Counted from the first letter of the stretch, positions 45,395 through 53,889 are shown. The stretch is DNA of 64,000 nucleotides from Pseudomonas knackmussii B13 (GCF_000689415.1 NZ_HG322950.1:5711501-5775500), one strand, 5' to 3'. Program-made: numbers and translations. Notes: a model not told the origin generated them from the sequence alone.

Positions 45395-45457
45395 TGCCCC
45401 GACTAACTACCCCGGAAAGTCAGCGCCTCAACCGCTGGCAGCCACTGGCCAGACGCT

Positions 45458-45796
45458 ATGCGAGTTCACACGTATGTGATCGCCACGGACGCAGGCTCAG
45501 CGCCAAACTACGATCCGCCGGCCGTTACGCTGGCTGTCTGCAAGCCGCGCATCCGCAAGAAGGCGAAGGTTGGCGATCTCGTGCTCGCATTTGCAGGTTC
45601 AACGGTGAATCCCCTCTCAGGCCACAGCGTCGTCTGGGCCGGCATCGTCTCAGAGGTGCGTAATCGCATCGCACTTGACCGCCCAATTGCATTGCCGCTG
45701 ACCACCGTTTGCATCCGACTTGACCAGTCACGCCGAAGAGGCGACAGGCAGAAAACGGCCAATAGCTGCCCTTCCGGTTACCCTGGTTCGTCTTAG
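45458..45796 (+). pseudogene. Truncated Nmad2-like (nucleotide modification-associated) protein
   Basis: The first 70 or so residues (RVHTYVIATDAGSAPNYDPP, LAVCKPRIRKKAKVGDLVLA, HSVVWAGIVSEV) match the N-terminus of the Nmad2-type family found in defence and base-modification islands. After about residue 70 the pattern is lost, and the frame ends in an Arg/Ser-rich tail at 45796, much shorter than the family. No continuation was found in other frames up to 46.1 kb, so the gene seems cut by a recombination junction near 45680. A perfect 10-bp hairpin lies at its end. Confidence 0.5.
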
Positions 45797-45807
45797 CAAG
45801 ACGAACC
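45785..45807. repeat. Perfect hairpin at the end of the truncated gene
   Basis: GGTTCGTCTT - AGC - AAGACGAACC, a 10-bp perfect stem with a 3-nt loop. No T-tract follows on either strand beyond a few bases. It may mark a junction or act as a weak terminator. Confidence 0.6.
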
Positions 45808-46078
45808 ATTATCCGCAATTGACAGCCGATATCTGCCCGCCGCGAAGAGCCACTCCCGCGCAAAAATGCTAAAGCCCAAGGCCCAATTGAATGCCACTCC
45901 CCCCGCTGGCGCCTTCCTGTTTCAGGGCTCCTCAGAGCAAATAGGGCCCAAGGAGCCCCTGAAGAAGAGCGTCCGAACTGGATGAAATACCCCTTTCCCG
46001 ATTGAAGGTCGCGGTCGCGTCGAATTGGGCGACGGCACGCCGAGATGACAAGTGCCAGTGCGGAAATCCGTCGCCACG
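45797..46078. other. Gap between the island segment and the stress cluster
   Basis: About 280 bp without a credible gene. Base composition rises to core-like G+C towards its end, marking a change from island to cluster. Confidence 0.4.
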
Positions 46079-46279
46079 TCATTTCTCGGCCCATCTGCGC
46101 GCATTCTCCTCCGCGCGTGCGGCAGCCTCTGCTTTATTGGCTCTTTCTACCGGCTTTCTCGGTTGCGGTCGGGCAGGCTTGGAATCGACTCTTCCACAGA
46201 ACTGCCGCCAAGCGCGCCGGCAGAGGCTCAAGACGTGTTTCCACTGGCGTTTGAAACGTGCCTGCAGGGAGCGTTTCAT
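46079..46279 (-). CDS. Small basic protein, unknown
   Basis: 66 residues, highly basic (KRSLQARFKRQWKHVLSLCR, RPQPRKPVERANKAEAAARA). No family recognised. Its ATG overlaps the stop of the next upstream gene (ATGA), which supports co-translation and reality. It could bind nucleic acid or be a membrane-surface peptide; evidence is thin. Confidence 0.5.
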   Translation of the reverse strand: MKRSLQARFKRQWKHVLSLCRRAWRQFCGRVDSKPARPQPRKPVERANKAEAAARAEENARRWAEK

Positions 46280-46557
46280 GACTCCTGCTGCTCCTCGCTC
46301 ATCAGGTCGTCATCGCCACGGGCAGCGCGCTGTGCTGCTTCAGCGTTCTTCGCTTCGCTCGCTGGGGGCGCGATTCTGCCGGCCTCCCTGACGGCGTCGG
46401 CCAGCTTCTGCCGTCCCGACTCGGCTCGCAAATTCGGGTTGGAATAGTCTTCAGCTCTCGATAGCCGTGGCGACTCGCGGCGTGGACCTTGCGGATGTAC
46501 CTGCGCCTTCGGGCGGCTAGATTCGTTGTTCGGACCTTGCTTGCCTGACTTGTCCAT
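46276..46557 (-). CDS. Small hydrophilic protein, first gene of a two-gene operon
   Basis: 93 residues from MDKSGKQGPNNESSRPKAQV, low-complexity and strongly hydrophilic (SPRLSRAEDYSNPNLRAESG, EAKNAEAAQRAARGDDDLMS). Looks intrinsically disordered, like hydrophilin or stress-island proteins. The start at 46557 has GAGG seven bases upstream. A recurrent palindrome shared by the cluster (46640-46653) lies about 80 bp upstream. Confidence 0.6.
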   Translation of the reverse strand: MDKSGKQGPNNESSRPKAQVHPQGPRRESPRLSRAEDYSNPNLRAESGRQKLADAVREAGRIAPPASEAKNAEAAQRAARGDDDLMSEEQQES

Positions 46558-46639
46558 AAAGACCTCGTGGATCACCCCGCTCTCGCGTCATTGCGAGGTG
46601 TCGGGAAACAGACAATGGCAACCCACGGCCAGCGTGTCG

Positions 46640-46653
46640 GTGCGCTACCCCGC
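46640..46653 (-). promoter_or_regulatory. Cluster palindrome copy 1 (before the 46557 operon)
   Basis: GTGCG-CTAC-CCCGC on the plus strand. Read towards the gene it is GGGGTAGCGCACCGAC, with the shared CGCAC-[AC]-GAC side facing the start codon, 78 bp upstream. Confidence 0.55.
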
Positions 46654-46948
46654 TTACCGCCGCAGAGGGCCGAAGGGAGCGCCTGCGAGCGCACCGCGCG
46701 AACGCCCGGCACGTCCAGGGCAACCGTTGCGGCCAGCCGCCGCTTGCAGTCCTCGTCAACCGTTCCACTCAGGGTGGCTCGCCCTGTCTACACGAAGGCG
46801 ACCAGGCTGCTGGTGCGCAACTCGGCGCGCTGCGCATAAAGGGTGACGATGCGTTTTTCCAGGCGGACGTCGGTGGCGTCCTGCGCACCCCATGGCCTTC
46901 GCTCCCGAATTCAAGCTTCCAGCATGCCGCCGGCACGCCGGGGCATCG

Positions 46949-46962
46949 GTGCGCCAACGCAC
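46949..46962 (+). promoter_or_regulatory. Cluster palindrome copy 2 (before the 47034 gene)
   Basis: GTGCG-CCAA-CGCAC, perfect, extended to a 12-bp-arm palindrome (46942-46969). The conserved side ends 67 bp before the ATG. Confidence 0.65.
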
Positions 46963-47033
46963 CGATGCCGGGCACCGCCCGCGCGCAGACTGGAGTTGTG
47001 GCTGCACTTGCAGCCCTTCCCAGGAGAACCATC

Positions 47034-47537
47034 ATGGTCGGCTATCGCCACCAGGTATCGGGCGTCTTCGCCCGGCAGGTCCAGGCCGAGAGCGCCCGCC
47101 AGCGGCTGATCGGCCAGGGCATCGCCGCCGAACGACTGCGTATCCTCGCTGCCGAGGCCCTGCCGCCCATGACGCGCTCCCGCAGGGTCAGGCGCTCGTT
47201 GTGGCAGATGCTCACGAGCGGCGCGATCGGCATGCTCTTCGGCCTGGCCGTGAGCACCCTGACCGCGCTCGCCCTGACGCAGCCAGACGGCAGCCTGTTC
47301 AGCGGTACGCCACTGGTAATGCTGGGCTGGGGCAGCGCGCTCGGCGCCCTGCTCGGCGGCATGGTCGGCGCATCGGCCGATGCCGGACAGATCGACAAGG
47401 CCTTCAGCTACGCCATCGCCCACGGCGAGGTGGTCCTGCTGGTCGAAACCCGTTCGGCACGCGAGACCCTGCTTGCCCGCGACACCATCGAAGCCTCCCT
47501 GGGCGTCGGCACGCACATGGACATCAGCCTGATCTGA
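47034..47537 (+). CDS. Membrane protein with general-stress-17M-like N-terminus and glycine-rich helices
   Basis: 167 residues. The N-terminal cytoplasmic part (VSGVFARQVQAESARQRLIG, GIAAERLRILAAEALP) resembles the general stress protein 17M-like fold. Two hydrophobic, Gly-rich helices follow (GAIGMLFGLAVSTLTALAL, MLGWGSALGALLGGMVGA) before a soluble tail. Strong ribosome site (caggagaacc). Upstream it carries the best copy of the cluster palindrome. The family assignment is tentative. Confidence 0.6.
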   Translation: MVGYRHQVSGVFARQVQAESARQRLIGQGIAAERLRILAAEALPPMTRSRRVRRSLWQMLTSGAIGMLFGLAVSTLTALALTQPDGSLFSGTPLVMLGWGSALGALLGGMVGASADAGQIDKAFSYAIAHGEVVLLVETRSARETLLARDTIEASLGVGTHMDISLI

Positions 47538-47549
47538 CCGGCGGGCTGG

Positions 47550-47563
47550 GTACGCTAGCGAAC
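47550..47563 (+). promoter_or_regulatory. Cluster palindrome copy 3 (before zwf)
   Basis: GTACG-CTAG-CGAAC followed by AGAC, same orientation towards the gene. The conserved side ends 116 bp before the zwf ATG, the longest distance of the set. Confidence 0.55.
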
Positions 47564-47683
47564 AGACAGCCCCCTTCGGCGCCGGCAGGGTAAAGACGCG
47601 GCAGATCGCCCGGCAACCCATCTCCAGGACACAGACACCGGGATGACAGTTGCACTTTCCAGCCTCGAAGCAGGAGAACCCCG

Positions 47684-49075
47684 ATGCCGACCGACCATTC
47701 AGATGCTTTCGTCTTCTTCGGCGTGCGTGGCGATCTGGCGCACAAGAAAGTCTTCCCCGCCTTGCAGGCGCTCGTGCGCAGCGGCGAGCTGGACATGCCG
47801 GTGATCTGCGTCGCCCGCGCAGGCTGGACCTCGGAACAGCTGCAGGACTGGGTGCGCGCCAGCCTTGAAGAGCACGGAGGGGTCGATCCCGACGCCTTCG
47901 TTCACCTGTGCAGCCGCCTGCACTACGTCGATGGCGGCTACGACGATCCCCAGACCTATGTCCACCTCAAGCAGGCTCTGGGCGGCGTGGCGCGGCCGCT
48001 GTACTACCTGGCCATCCCGCCCAGCCTGTTCGACAGCGTGGCCCGGGCGCTGGCCGCGGCCGGCTGCGCCGACAACGCCCGCGTGGTGCTGGAGAAACCC
48101 TTCGGCCACGACCTGAGCTCCGCCCAGGCGCTGAACCGTTCGCTGCGCGAGGTCTTCCCCGAGTCGGCAATCTTTCGCATCGACCATTACCTGGGCAAGG
48201 AAGCGGTGCTGAACCTGCTGTACTTCCGCTTCGCCAACGCCTTCCTCGAACCGATGTGGAACCGCAGCTACATCGACAACGTGCAGATCACCCTGGCCGA
48301 GGACTTCGGCGTGCAAGGCCGCGGGCACTTCTACGAAGAGGTCGGGGCGATCCGCGACGTGGTGCAGAACCACCTTTTGCAGGTCATCGCGCTGCTGGCG
48401 ATGGACGCGCCGCAGGGCAGCGACACCCGCTCGATGCGCAGCGAGAAGCTGCGCCTGCTGCAGGCCATGCGGCCGCTGGACGCGGAACAGGCGGTACGTG
48501 GCCAGTTCTACGGTTACCGCGACGAAGTGGGCGTCGCGCCGGACTCCCAGGTGGAAACCTTCGCCGCCCTGCGCCTGTACATCGACACCTGGCGCTGGGC
48601 CGGCGTGCCCTTCTACATCCGCGCCGGGAAATGCCTGCCGCTCAGCGTCTGCGAAGTCCTGGTGACGCTCAAGCGCCCGCCCCTGACGGTGTTCGATGCA
48701 CGCCCGCAGGCGCGGCCGAACTACTTCCGCTTCCGCCTCGGCCCAGAGGTCACGCTCGCCACCGGCGCCTACGTCAAACGCCCCGGCGAGGCGATGCGCG
48801 GCGAGACCGTCGAGCTGGTGGCGCACCATTCACCGGACCACGACGAGTCGCCCTACCAACGCCTGCTCGGCGATGCCCTGCGCGGCGACGCCAGCCTGTT
48901 CAGCGGCGACGAATGCGTCGAGGCGGCCTGGCGCGTGGTCGAGCCACTGCTGCGCCAACCCGGCGCGCTGCACAGCTACACCCCGGGCAGTTGGGGGCCG
49001 GCGGCCGCGGCCGGCGTGCTGGACGTCGACGACCAATGGTACGACCCACAGGCGGAGGCCCTCTCGCCATGCTGA
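47684..49075 (+). CDS. zwf: Glucose-6-phosphate dehydrogenase (accessory copy)
   Basis: Oxidises glucose 6-phosphate to 6-phosphogluconolactone, giving NAD(P)H. 463 residues. The Rossmann loop is FFGVRGDLAHKK (usual FGASGDLA). The active site RIDHYLGKE is at 165-173, and ALRLYIDTWRWAGVPFYIRAGK is conserved. It is probably a second, divergent copy: the usual Pseudomonas zwf sits with edd-glk-pgl-eda genes, not here. First gene of zwf-HAD-tal-pgm, all overlapping or within about 25 bp, apparently one NADPH/sugar-phosphate operon. Confidence 0.95.
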   Translation: MPTDHSDAFVFFGVRGDLAHKKVFPALQALVRSGELDMPVICVARAGWTSEQLQDWVRASLEEHGGVDPDAFVHLCSRLHYVDGGYDDPQTYVHLKQALGGVARPLYYLAIPPSLFDSVARALAAAGCADNARVVLEKPFGHDLSSAQALNRSLREVFPESAIFRIDHYLGKEAVLNLLYFRFANAFLEPMWNRSYIDNVQITLAEDFGVQGRGHFYEEVGAIRDVVQNHLLQVIALLAMDAPQGSDTRSMRSEKLRLLQAMRPLDAEQAVRGQFYGYRDEVGVAPDSQVETFAALRLYIDTWRWAGVPFYIRAGKCLPLSVCEVLVTLKRPPLTVFDARPQARPNYFRFRLGPEVTLATGAYVKRPGEAMRGETVELVAHHSPDHDESPYQRLLGDALRGDASLFSGDECVEAAWRVVEPLLRQPGALHSYTPGSWGPAAAAGVLDVDDQWYDPQAEALSPC

Positions 49076-49779
49076 AAACGCAACCGCTGGTCATCCTCGT
49101 CGATGTCGACAACACCCTGCTGGACAACGACCGCTTCGTTGCCGATCTCTCGGCGCACCTCGTCATGGCTTTCGGCCGCGCCCAGAGCGCGCTCTACTGG
49201 CAAGCCTTCGACGAGCTGCGCAGCCAGTTCGGCTACGCCGATTACCTGGGCGCCTTGCAACGCCTGCGCGACGGCAGCGACAACCAGGCGGAGCTGCTGC
49301 GGATGTCCGCCTTCCTGCTCGACTATCCGTTCCGCTCGCGGCTGTATCCCGGCGCCCTGGATACGCTCGAGCACCTGTGCGGCCTGGGCCGAACGGTGCT
49401 GCTCAGCGATGGCGACATGGTCTTCCAACCGCGCAAGATCCAGCGCTCCGGGCTGTGGGAGGCGGTCGACGGCCAGGCGCTGATCTTCGTCCACAAGGAA
49501 CGCATGCTCGCCGCGGTGCAGCGCCACTTCCCGGCCGTGCACTACGTGATGATCGATGACAAGCCGCTGCTCCTGGCGTCGATGAAACGCGCCATGGGGC
49601 CGCGCCTGACCAGCCTGTTCGTCCGCCAGGGACATTACGCCGCCGAGGCGAATACGCGGCGCATCGCGCCGGCGCCGGACATTGGCGTCGAGTGCATCGG
49701 CGACGTCCGCGCACTGCGCCAGTCTGACCTGGTCAATGCCGGCGCGAACGCCCTTCCGACCTGCGAGGCCATCCCATGA
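49069..49779 (+). CDS. HAD-superfamily hydrolase between zwf and transaldolase
   Basis: 236 residues. HAD motif I is LVDVDNTLLDNDRF, with a helical cap (residues 25-90), motif II TVLLSDGD, Lys in FVHKERM, and motif III YVMIDDKPLLL. A phosphatase is likely; the substrate may be a sugar phosphate given the neighbours, which is inference. The start overlaps zwf by 7 bp and the end overlaps tal by 4 bp, so it belongs to the operon. Confidence 0.82.
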   Translation: MLKTQPLVILVDVDNTLLDNDRFVADLSAHLVMAFGRAQSALYWQAFDELRSQFGYADYLGALQRLRDGSDNQAELLRMSAFLLDYPFRSRLYPGALDTLEHLCGLGRTVLLSDGDMVFQPRKIQRSGLWEAVDGQALIFVHKERMLAAVQRHFPAVHYVMIDDKPLLLASMKRAMGPRLTSLFVRQGHYAAEANTRRIAPAPDIGVECIGDVRALRQSDLVNAGANALPTCEAIP

Positions 49780-50873
49780 GACCGACCCAGCAACTGCACG
49801 ACCTCGGCCAGAGCCTGTGGCTGGACAACATCAGCCGCCCGCTGCTCGACAACGGCACCCTGCGCCGCTACATCGACGAACTCTCGATCAGCGGGCTGAC
49901 TTCCAACCCAAGCATCTTCGACGCCGCCATCGCCGGCAGCAGCGCCTACGACCAGAGCATTCGCGAGAAGGCCCAGGACGGACTTGCCGGCGAGACGCTG
50001 TTTCTCGAACTGGCCCTGGAGGACCTGCGCCGTGCGGCGGACCTGTTCCGTCCGCAGTTCGAGGCGAGCCACCGCCTCGATGGCTGGGTCTCGCTGGAAA
50101 TCTCGCCAAACCTGTCCGGCAACACCGTCACCACCCTCAAGGCCGCGCGGCATGTCCAGCGCCAGGCCAATCGTCCCAATCTGCTGGTGAAGATTCCCGG
50201 CACCCACCAGGACCTGGAGGCGATCGAAGACGCGATCTACGCCGGTGTGCCGGTCAACGTCACCTTGCTGTTCTGCCGCGAACACTACCTGGCTGCCGCC
50301 GAAGCCTACCTGCGCGGCATCGAGCGGCGCATCGCCAACGGCCTCGACCCTCGGGTCGGCTCGGTGGCCTCGCTGTTCGTCAGCCGCTGGGACGTGGCGG
50401 TTAACGACCGGGTGCCGGCCGATCTGCGCAACCGCCTTGGCCTGGCCATCGCTGGGCGCACCTACCAGGCCTACCGCGAACTGCTCGACTCGCCGCGCTG
50501 GCGTCGTCTGGCCGCCGCCGGCGCGCAACCGCAACGGCTGCTCTGGGCGAGCACCGGGAGCAAGGACCCTGAAGCTTCCGCTACCCTCTATGTCGAAGCC
50601 CTCGCCGCGGCGGATACCATCGACACCCTCCCGGAGAACACCCTGCAGGCCTTTGCCGAGCGCGGCTCACTGGAGCAGAGCATGGCCGCGGACGGCGTCG
50701 ATGCCGAGGCCATGCTGGCACGCTTCGCCCAGGCCGGCGTGGACCATGCCGCCCTGGCGGACCAGCTGCAGGAAGAAGGCACCCAGGCCTTCATCGCCGC
50801 CTGGCGTAGCCTGATGCATCGCATCGAAGAGAAGAGCGCCGCCGTCGATCCGCGCCGGCGCCTGGCGCACTGA
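49776..50873 (+). CDS. tal: Transaldolase
   Basis: Transfers dihydroxyacetone units between sugar phosphates of the non-oxidative pentose phosphate pathway. 365 residues. SGLTSNPSIFDAAI, the Schiff-base Lys in NLLVKIPGTHQ, and VNVTLLFCREHY are the family hallmarks. The length fits the long transaldolase type often fused to or next to G6PD/PGI genes. ATGA overlap with the HAD gene; pgm follows after 23 bp. Confidence 0.95.
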   Translation: MRPTQQLHDLGQSLWLDNISRPLLDNGTLRRYIDELSISGLTSNPSIFDAAIAGSSAYDQSIREKAQDGLAGETLFLELALEDLRRAADLFRPQFEASHRLDGWVSLEISPNLSGNTVTTLKAARHVQRQANRPNLLVKIPGTHQDLEAIEDAIYAGVPVNVTLLFCREHYLAAAEAYLRGIERRIANGLDPRVGSVASLFVSRWDVAVNDRVPADLRNRLGLAIAGRTYQAYRELLDSPRWRRLAAAGAQPQRLLWASTGSKDPEASATLYVEALAAADTIDTLPENTLQAFAERGSLEQSMAADGVDAEAMLARFAQAGVDHAALADQLQEEGTQAFIAAWRSLMHRIEEKSAAVDPRRRLAH

Positions 50874-50896
50874 ACGGCCCCCACGGAGAAGTATCC

Positions 50897-52549
50897 ATGA
50901 GCAGCGGTATCAGTCCCCTCGCCGGCCATCCTGCACCCGCGGCACAGCTTATCGACCCAGACAAGCTGCGCGCGGCCTACGCCGACCTGCGCCCCGACCC
51001 CACGGAGCCGGCGCAGCGGGTCGCCTTCGGCACCTCCGGGCACCGCGGCGTCCCCTTCGATCGCACCTTCAACGAGTGGCACGTCCTGGCGATCAGCCAG
51101 GCGATCTGCGACTACCGCAGGCAGCAGGGCATCGACGGCCCGCTGTACCTTGGCGTGGACACCCACGCGCTGTCGCAGCCGGCGTTCGAGAGCGCCCTGG
51201 AAGTGCTCGCCGCGAACGGCGTGGACAGCATGATCGCCCGGGGCGGCGAGTACACTCCGACCCCCGCCGTATCCCACGCGATCCTCGCCCACAACCGTAA
51301 ACGCAGCGGCGGGCTGGCCGACGGCATCGTCATCACCCCATCGCACAACCCGCCAGACAACGGCGGCTTCAAGTACAACCCGCCCTCAGGCGGCCCGGCC
51401 GGCGGCGACGTCACTTCAGCGATCGAGGCGCACGCCAACACCCTGCTCGCCAACGGCCTGAAGGGCGTACGGCGCACACCCTTCGCCCTCGGCCGCCTGG
51501 TCACCAATACCCATGGATTCGACTTCCTCCGCGCCTACGTCAACGACCTGGCCCAGGTTGTCGACTTCTCCGCGATCCGCGGGGCCGGCCTGCACCTGGG
51601 TGTCGATCCGCTCGGCGGCGCCGGCGTGCATTACTGGGGGGCCATCGCCGAGCGCTACCGGATTGACCTCGAGGTGGTCAGCGAAGTCGTGGACCCGACC
51701 TTCTGCTTCATGACCCTGGACTGGGACGGCCGCATCCGCATGGATCCCTCCTCGCCCTACGCGATGCAGCGTCTGCTCGGCCTGCGCGAGCGCTACGACC
51801 TGGCCTTCGCCTGCGACACCGACCACGACCGCCACGGCATCGTCACTCGCAGCGCCGGGCTACTGCCGGCGAACCACTACCTGGTGGCGATGATCGACTA
51901 CCTGTTCCGCCATCGGCCGCACTGGAGCCCGGCCGCCGCCGTCGGCAAGACCCTGGTCAGCAGCGCGCTGATCGACCGCCTGGCCGTCCGCCTCGGGCGC
52001 CGCCTGCACGAGGTGCCGGTGGGCTTCAAATGGTTCGTCGACGGCCTGCTCGACGGCAGCCTCGGCTTTACCGGCGAGGAAAGTGCCGGCGCCTCCTTCC
52101 TGCGCCACGACGGCACGGTCTGGAGCACCGACAAGGACGGCCTGGCCGCCGCCCTGCTGGCCGCGGAAATCACCGCGCGCACCGGCAGCGACCCGGGTCA
52201 GCGCTACCGCGAGATCGCCGAGGAACTGGGCGATCCGCTGGCCGACCGCGTCGAGGCGCCGGCCAGTGCCGAACAGAAAGCGCGGCTGGCGAAGCTCTCG
52301 CCGGCCCAGCTGACCGCCAGCGAACTGGCCGGCGAGAAAATCACCCAGGTGCTCGACCGCGCGCCGGGCAACCAGGCGCCGATCGGCGGCATCAAGGTCT
52401 GCGCCGCCAGCGGCTGGTTCGCCGCGCGGCCGTCGGGCACCGAGGCGATCTACAAGATCTACGCCGAGAGCTTCAAGGATGCCGCCCACCTGCAAGCCAT
52501 CCTGCAGCAGGCGCAGAGCATGGTCGACGGAGCGCTCGCGGGCGACTGA
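50897..52549 (+). CDS. pgm: Phosphoglucomutase, alpha-D-glucose-specific
   Basis: Interconverts glucose 1- and 6-phosphate. 550 residues. Substrate loop GTSGHRGVPFD, phosphoserine loop ITPSHNPPDNGGFKYN, metal loop CDTDHDRHGI, GEESAGAS and the C-terminal phosphate-binding RPSGTEAIYKIYAES are intact. It links the G6PD/transaldolase module to glucan or trehalose precursors, which fits the glucan synthase gene downstream in the cluster. It converges with gnd. Confidence 0.97.
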   Translation: MSSGISPLAGHPAPAAQLIDPDKLRAAYADLRPDPTEPAQRVAFGTSGHRGVPFDRTFNEWHVLAISQAICDYRRQQGIDGPLYLGVDTHALSQPAFESALEVLAANGVDSMIARGGEYTPTPAVSHAILAHNRKRSGGLADGIVITPSHNPPDNGGFKYNPPSGGPAGGDVTSAIEAHANTLLANGLKGVRRTPFALGRLVTNTHGFDFLRAYVNDLAQVVDFSAIRGAGLHLGVDPLGGAGVHYWGAIAERYRIDLEVVSEVVDPTFCFMTLDWDGRIRMDPSSPYAMQRLLGLRERYDLAFACDTDHDRHGIVTRSAGLLPANHYLVAMIDYLFRHRPHWSPAAAVGKTLVSSALIDRLAVRLGRRLHEVPVGFKWFVDGLLDGSLGFTGEESAGASFLRHDGTVWSTDKDGLAAALLAAEITARTGSDPGQRYREIAEELGDPLADRVEAPASAEQKARLAKLSPAQLTASELAGEKITQVLDRAPGNQAPIGGIKVCAASGWFAARPSGTEAIYKIYAESFKDAAHLQAILQQAQSMVDGALAGD

Positions 52550-52572
52550 GCCCACGGCGCCCTGCCTGCCCC

Positions 52573-53478
52573 CTAGCCCTTGCGCACCTCGTGGCCGCCG
52601 AACTGATTGCGCAGCGCCGCCAGCAGGCGGTCAGCGAAGGACTCGGCATCGCGCGAGCGCAGCCGGGCGATCAGCGCATGGGTGATGACCGGCGCCGGTA
52701 CGCCCAGGGCGATGGCTTCGTCCACCGTCCAGCGGCCCTCGCCGGAGTCGGCGACGTAGGGGGCGATGTCGTGCATGTCCGGGTGTTCGGCCAGCGCCTT
52801 GGCGGTCAGCTCCAGCAGCCAGGAGTGCACCACGCTGCCGTGGCTCCAGATTTCCGCGAGCTGCTGCAGGTCGAGGTCGAACTCCTGCTTGTGGTGCAAG
52901 ATCGAGAAGCCTTCGGCGTAGGCCTGCATCAATCCGTACTCGATACCGTTGTGGATCATCTTCGCGAAGTGCCCCGCGCCCACCGGGCCGACCCGACCCC
53001 AGCCGCGCCCGGGCGCCGGCGCCAGGCACTCGAACAGCGGCCGCAGGCGCTCCACCGCCGCCTCGGCGCCGCCGATCATCAGGCTGTAGCCCTCGGCCAG
53101 GCCCCAGACGCCACCGCTGGTGCCGCAGTCCACGTACTCGATGCCGTGCTCGACGAAGGTCGCAGCCCGACGCTGGCTGTCCAGGTAGCGGGAATTGCCG
53201 CCGTCGACCAGGGTGTCGCCGACCTGCAGCAACGGCAGCAGGGCCTCGAGGGTGGTGTCGGTGATCTCGCCGGCCGGCACCATCAGCCAGAGCACCCGTG
53301 GCGGTGCAAGCTTCGCCAGCAGCGCGGCCAGCGAGTCCGCCGTTTCGGCGCCCTGCTCCTGCAGCGCCGCGCGCGCTTCGGCCCTGGGGTCGAAACCCAC
53401 CACCGCGTGGCCGCCGCGCAGCAGGCGCTGGGCCATGTTGGCGCCCATGCGCCCCAGCCCGATCATGCCGAGTTTCAT
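52573..53478 (-). CDS. gnd: 6-phosphogluconate dehydrogenase, decarboxylating (short form)
   Basis: Makes ribulose 5-phosphate, CO2 and NAD(P)H. 301 residues, the short GntZ/YqeC-like form rather than the 470-residue enzyme. Rossmann motif KLGMIGLGRMGANMAQRLL, cofactor residues GFDPRAEA, substrate signature VDCGTSGGVWGLAEGYSLMIGG and catalytic Lys in GHFAKMIHNGIEYG. The start at 53478 follows caggaggag; longer frames are rejected. With zwf it gives a complete oxidative pentose phosphate branch unusual for Pseudomonas. Confidence 0.95.
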   Translation of the reverse strand: MKLGMIGLGRMGANMAQRLLRGGHAVVGFDPRAEARAALQEQGAETADSLAALLAKLAPPRVLWLMVPAGEITDTTLEALLPLLQVGDTLVDGGNSRYLDSQRRAATFVEHGIEYVDCGTSGGVWGLAEGYSLMIGGAEAAVERLRPLFECLAPAPGRGWGRVGPVGAGHFAKMIHNGIEYGLMQAYAEGFSILHHKQEFDLDLQQLAEIWSHGSVVHSWLLELTAKALAEHPDMHDIAPYVADSGEGRWTVDEAIALGVPAPVITHALIARLRSRDAESFADRLLAALRNQFGGHEVRKG

Positions 53479-53529
53479 GCGAACTCCTCCTGTAAGGGGG
53501 CGCTGGCCAGGGTTTAAATGCTCCCGTCG

Positions 53530-53543
53530 GCGCACTAGCCGCG
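53530..53543 (-). promoter_or_regulatory. Cluster palindrome copy 4 (before gnd)
   Basis: GCGCA-CTAG-CCGCG, the weakest copy. Read towards gnd it is GGCTAGTGCGCCGAC, ending 47 bp before the ATG. Called mainly because of position and orientation. Confidence 0.4.
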
Positions 53544-53670
53544 TCCTGATCCGTACCGACAGGCGAGTACGAGTGTAGGCGTCGGGCACAGTGCGGCTCT
53601 CAGCGGCCCCAGGTCGAACGCGTGGAAAGGCGTGGCGGCGAGCACGGAGGACAAGTGTCCAGCGCGCTGG

Positions 53671-53817
53671 CTAGTGCCGAGGCGCGCGTTCGATCAGCAG
53701 CATCAAGGCGAGGATCGCGAGTATCAGCAGGACGTGGATGAAGCCGCCCAGGGTGTGCGCGGTTGCCATCCCCAGCAGCCACAGGGCGGCCGGGACGACC
53801 ACTAGGGCTTCGAGCAT
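53671..53817 (-). CDS. 48-residue membrane peptide (lmo0937/DUF5670-like), copy A
   Basis: MLEALVVVPAALWLLGMATA followed by HTLGGFIHVLLILAILALML: two hydrophobic helices with the conserved T-L-G-G-x-I-H turn of the lmo0937-type small membrane proteins. Stress-induced in some species; function unknown. Excellent ribosome site (gcaggaggga). A second copy lies at 55969-56115. Confidence 0.8.
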   Translation of the reverse strand: MLEALVVVPAALWLLGMATAHTLGGFIHVLLILAILALMLLIERAPRH

Positions 53818-53889
53818 GTCGGTTCTCCCTCCTGCCGCGGGCAGGATTGCATGAGCCTTCAGCGTGGGCGCCCGCAGCCGCGCCGGTCT

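Larger units (their letters stand above)
46558..47033. other. Divergent promoter region at the left edge of the cluster
   Basis: 476 bp between the minus-strand small-protein operon and the plus-strand gene at 47034. It contains two copies of the recurrent cluster palindrome, one for each direction. Overlapping open frames (46526-46846, 46843-47109) lack ribosome sites and are not called. Confidence 0.5.

Noticed and set aside
46921..46970. Considered as right att site because of gccggcac similarity to the tRNA end
   Set aside because: Only eight bases agree and the surrounding sequence forms the cluster palindrome instead.
46526..47109. Overlapping plus-strand frames in the divergent promoter region
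   Set aside because: No ribosome sites, Arg/Pro-rich shadows; the palindromes and promoters explain the region better.
52030..53517. 495-codon plus-strand frame over pgm end and gnd
   Set aside because: Out of frame with pgm and antisense to gnd; both real genes have full motifs.
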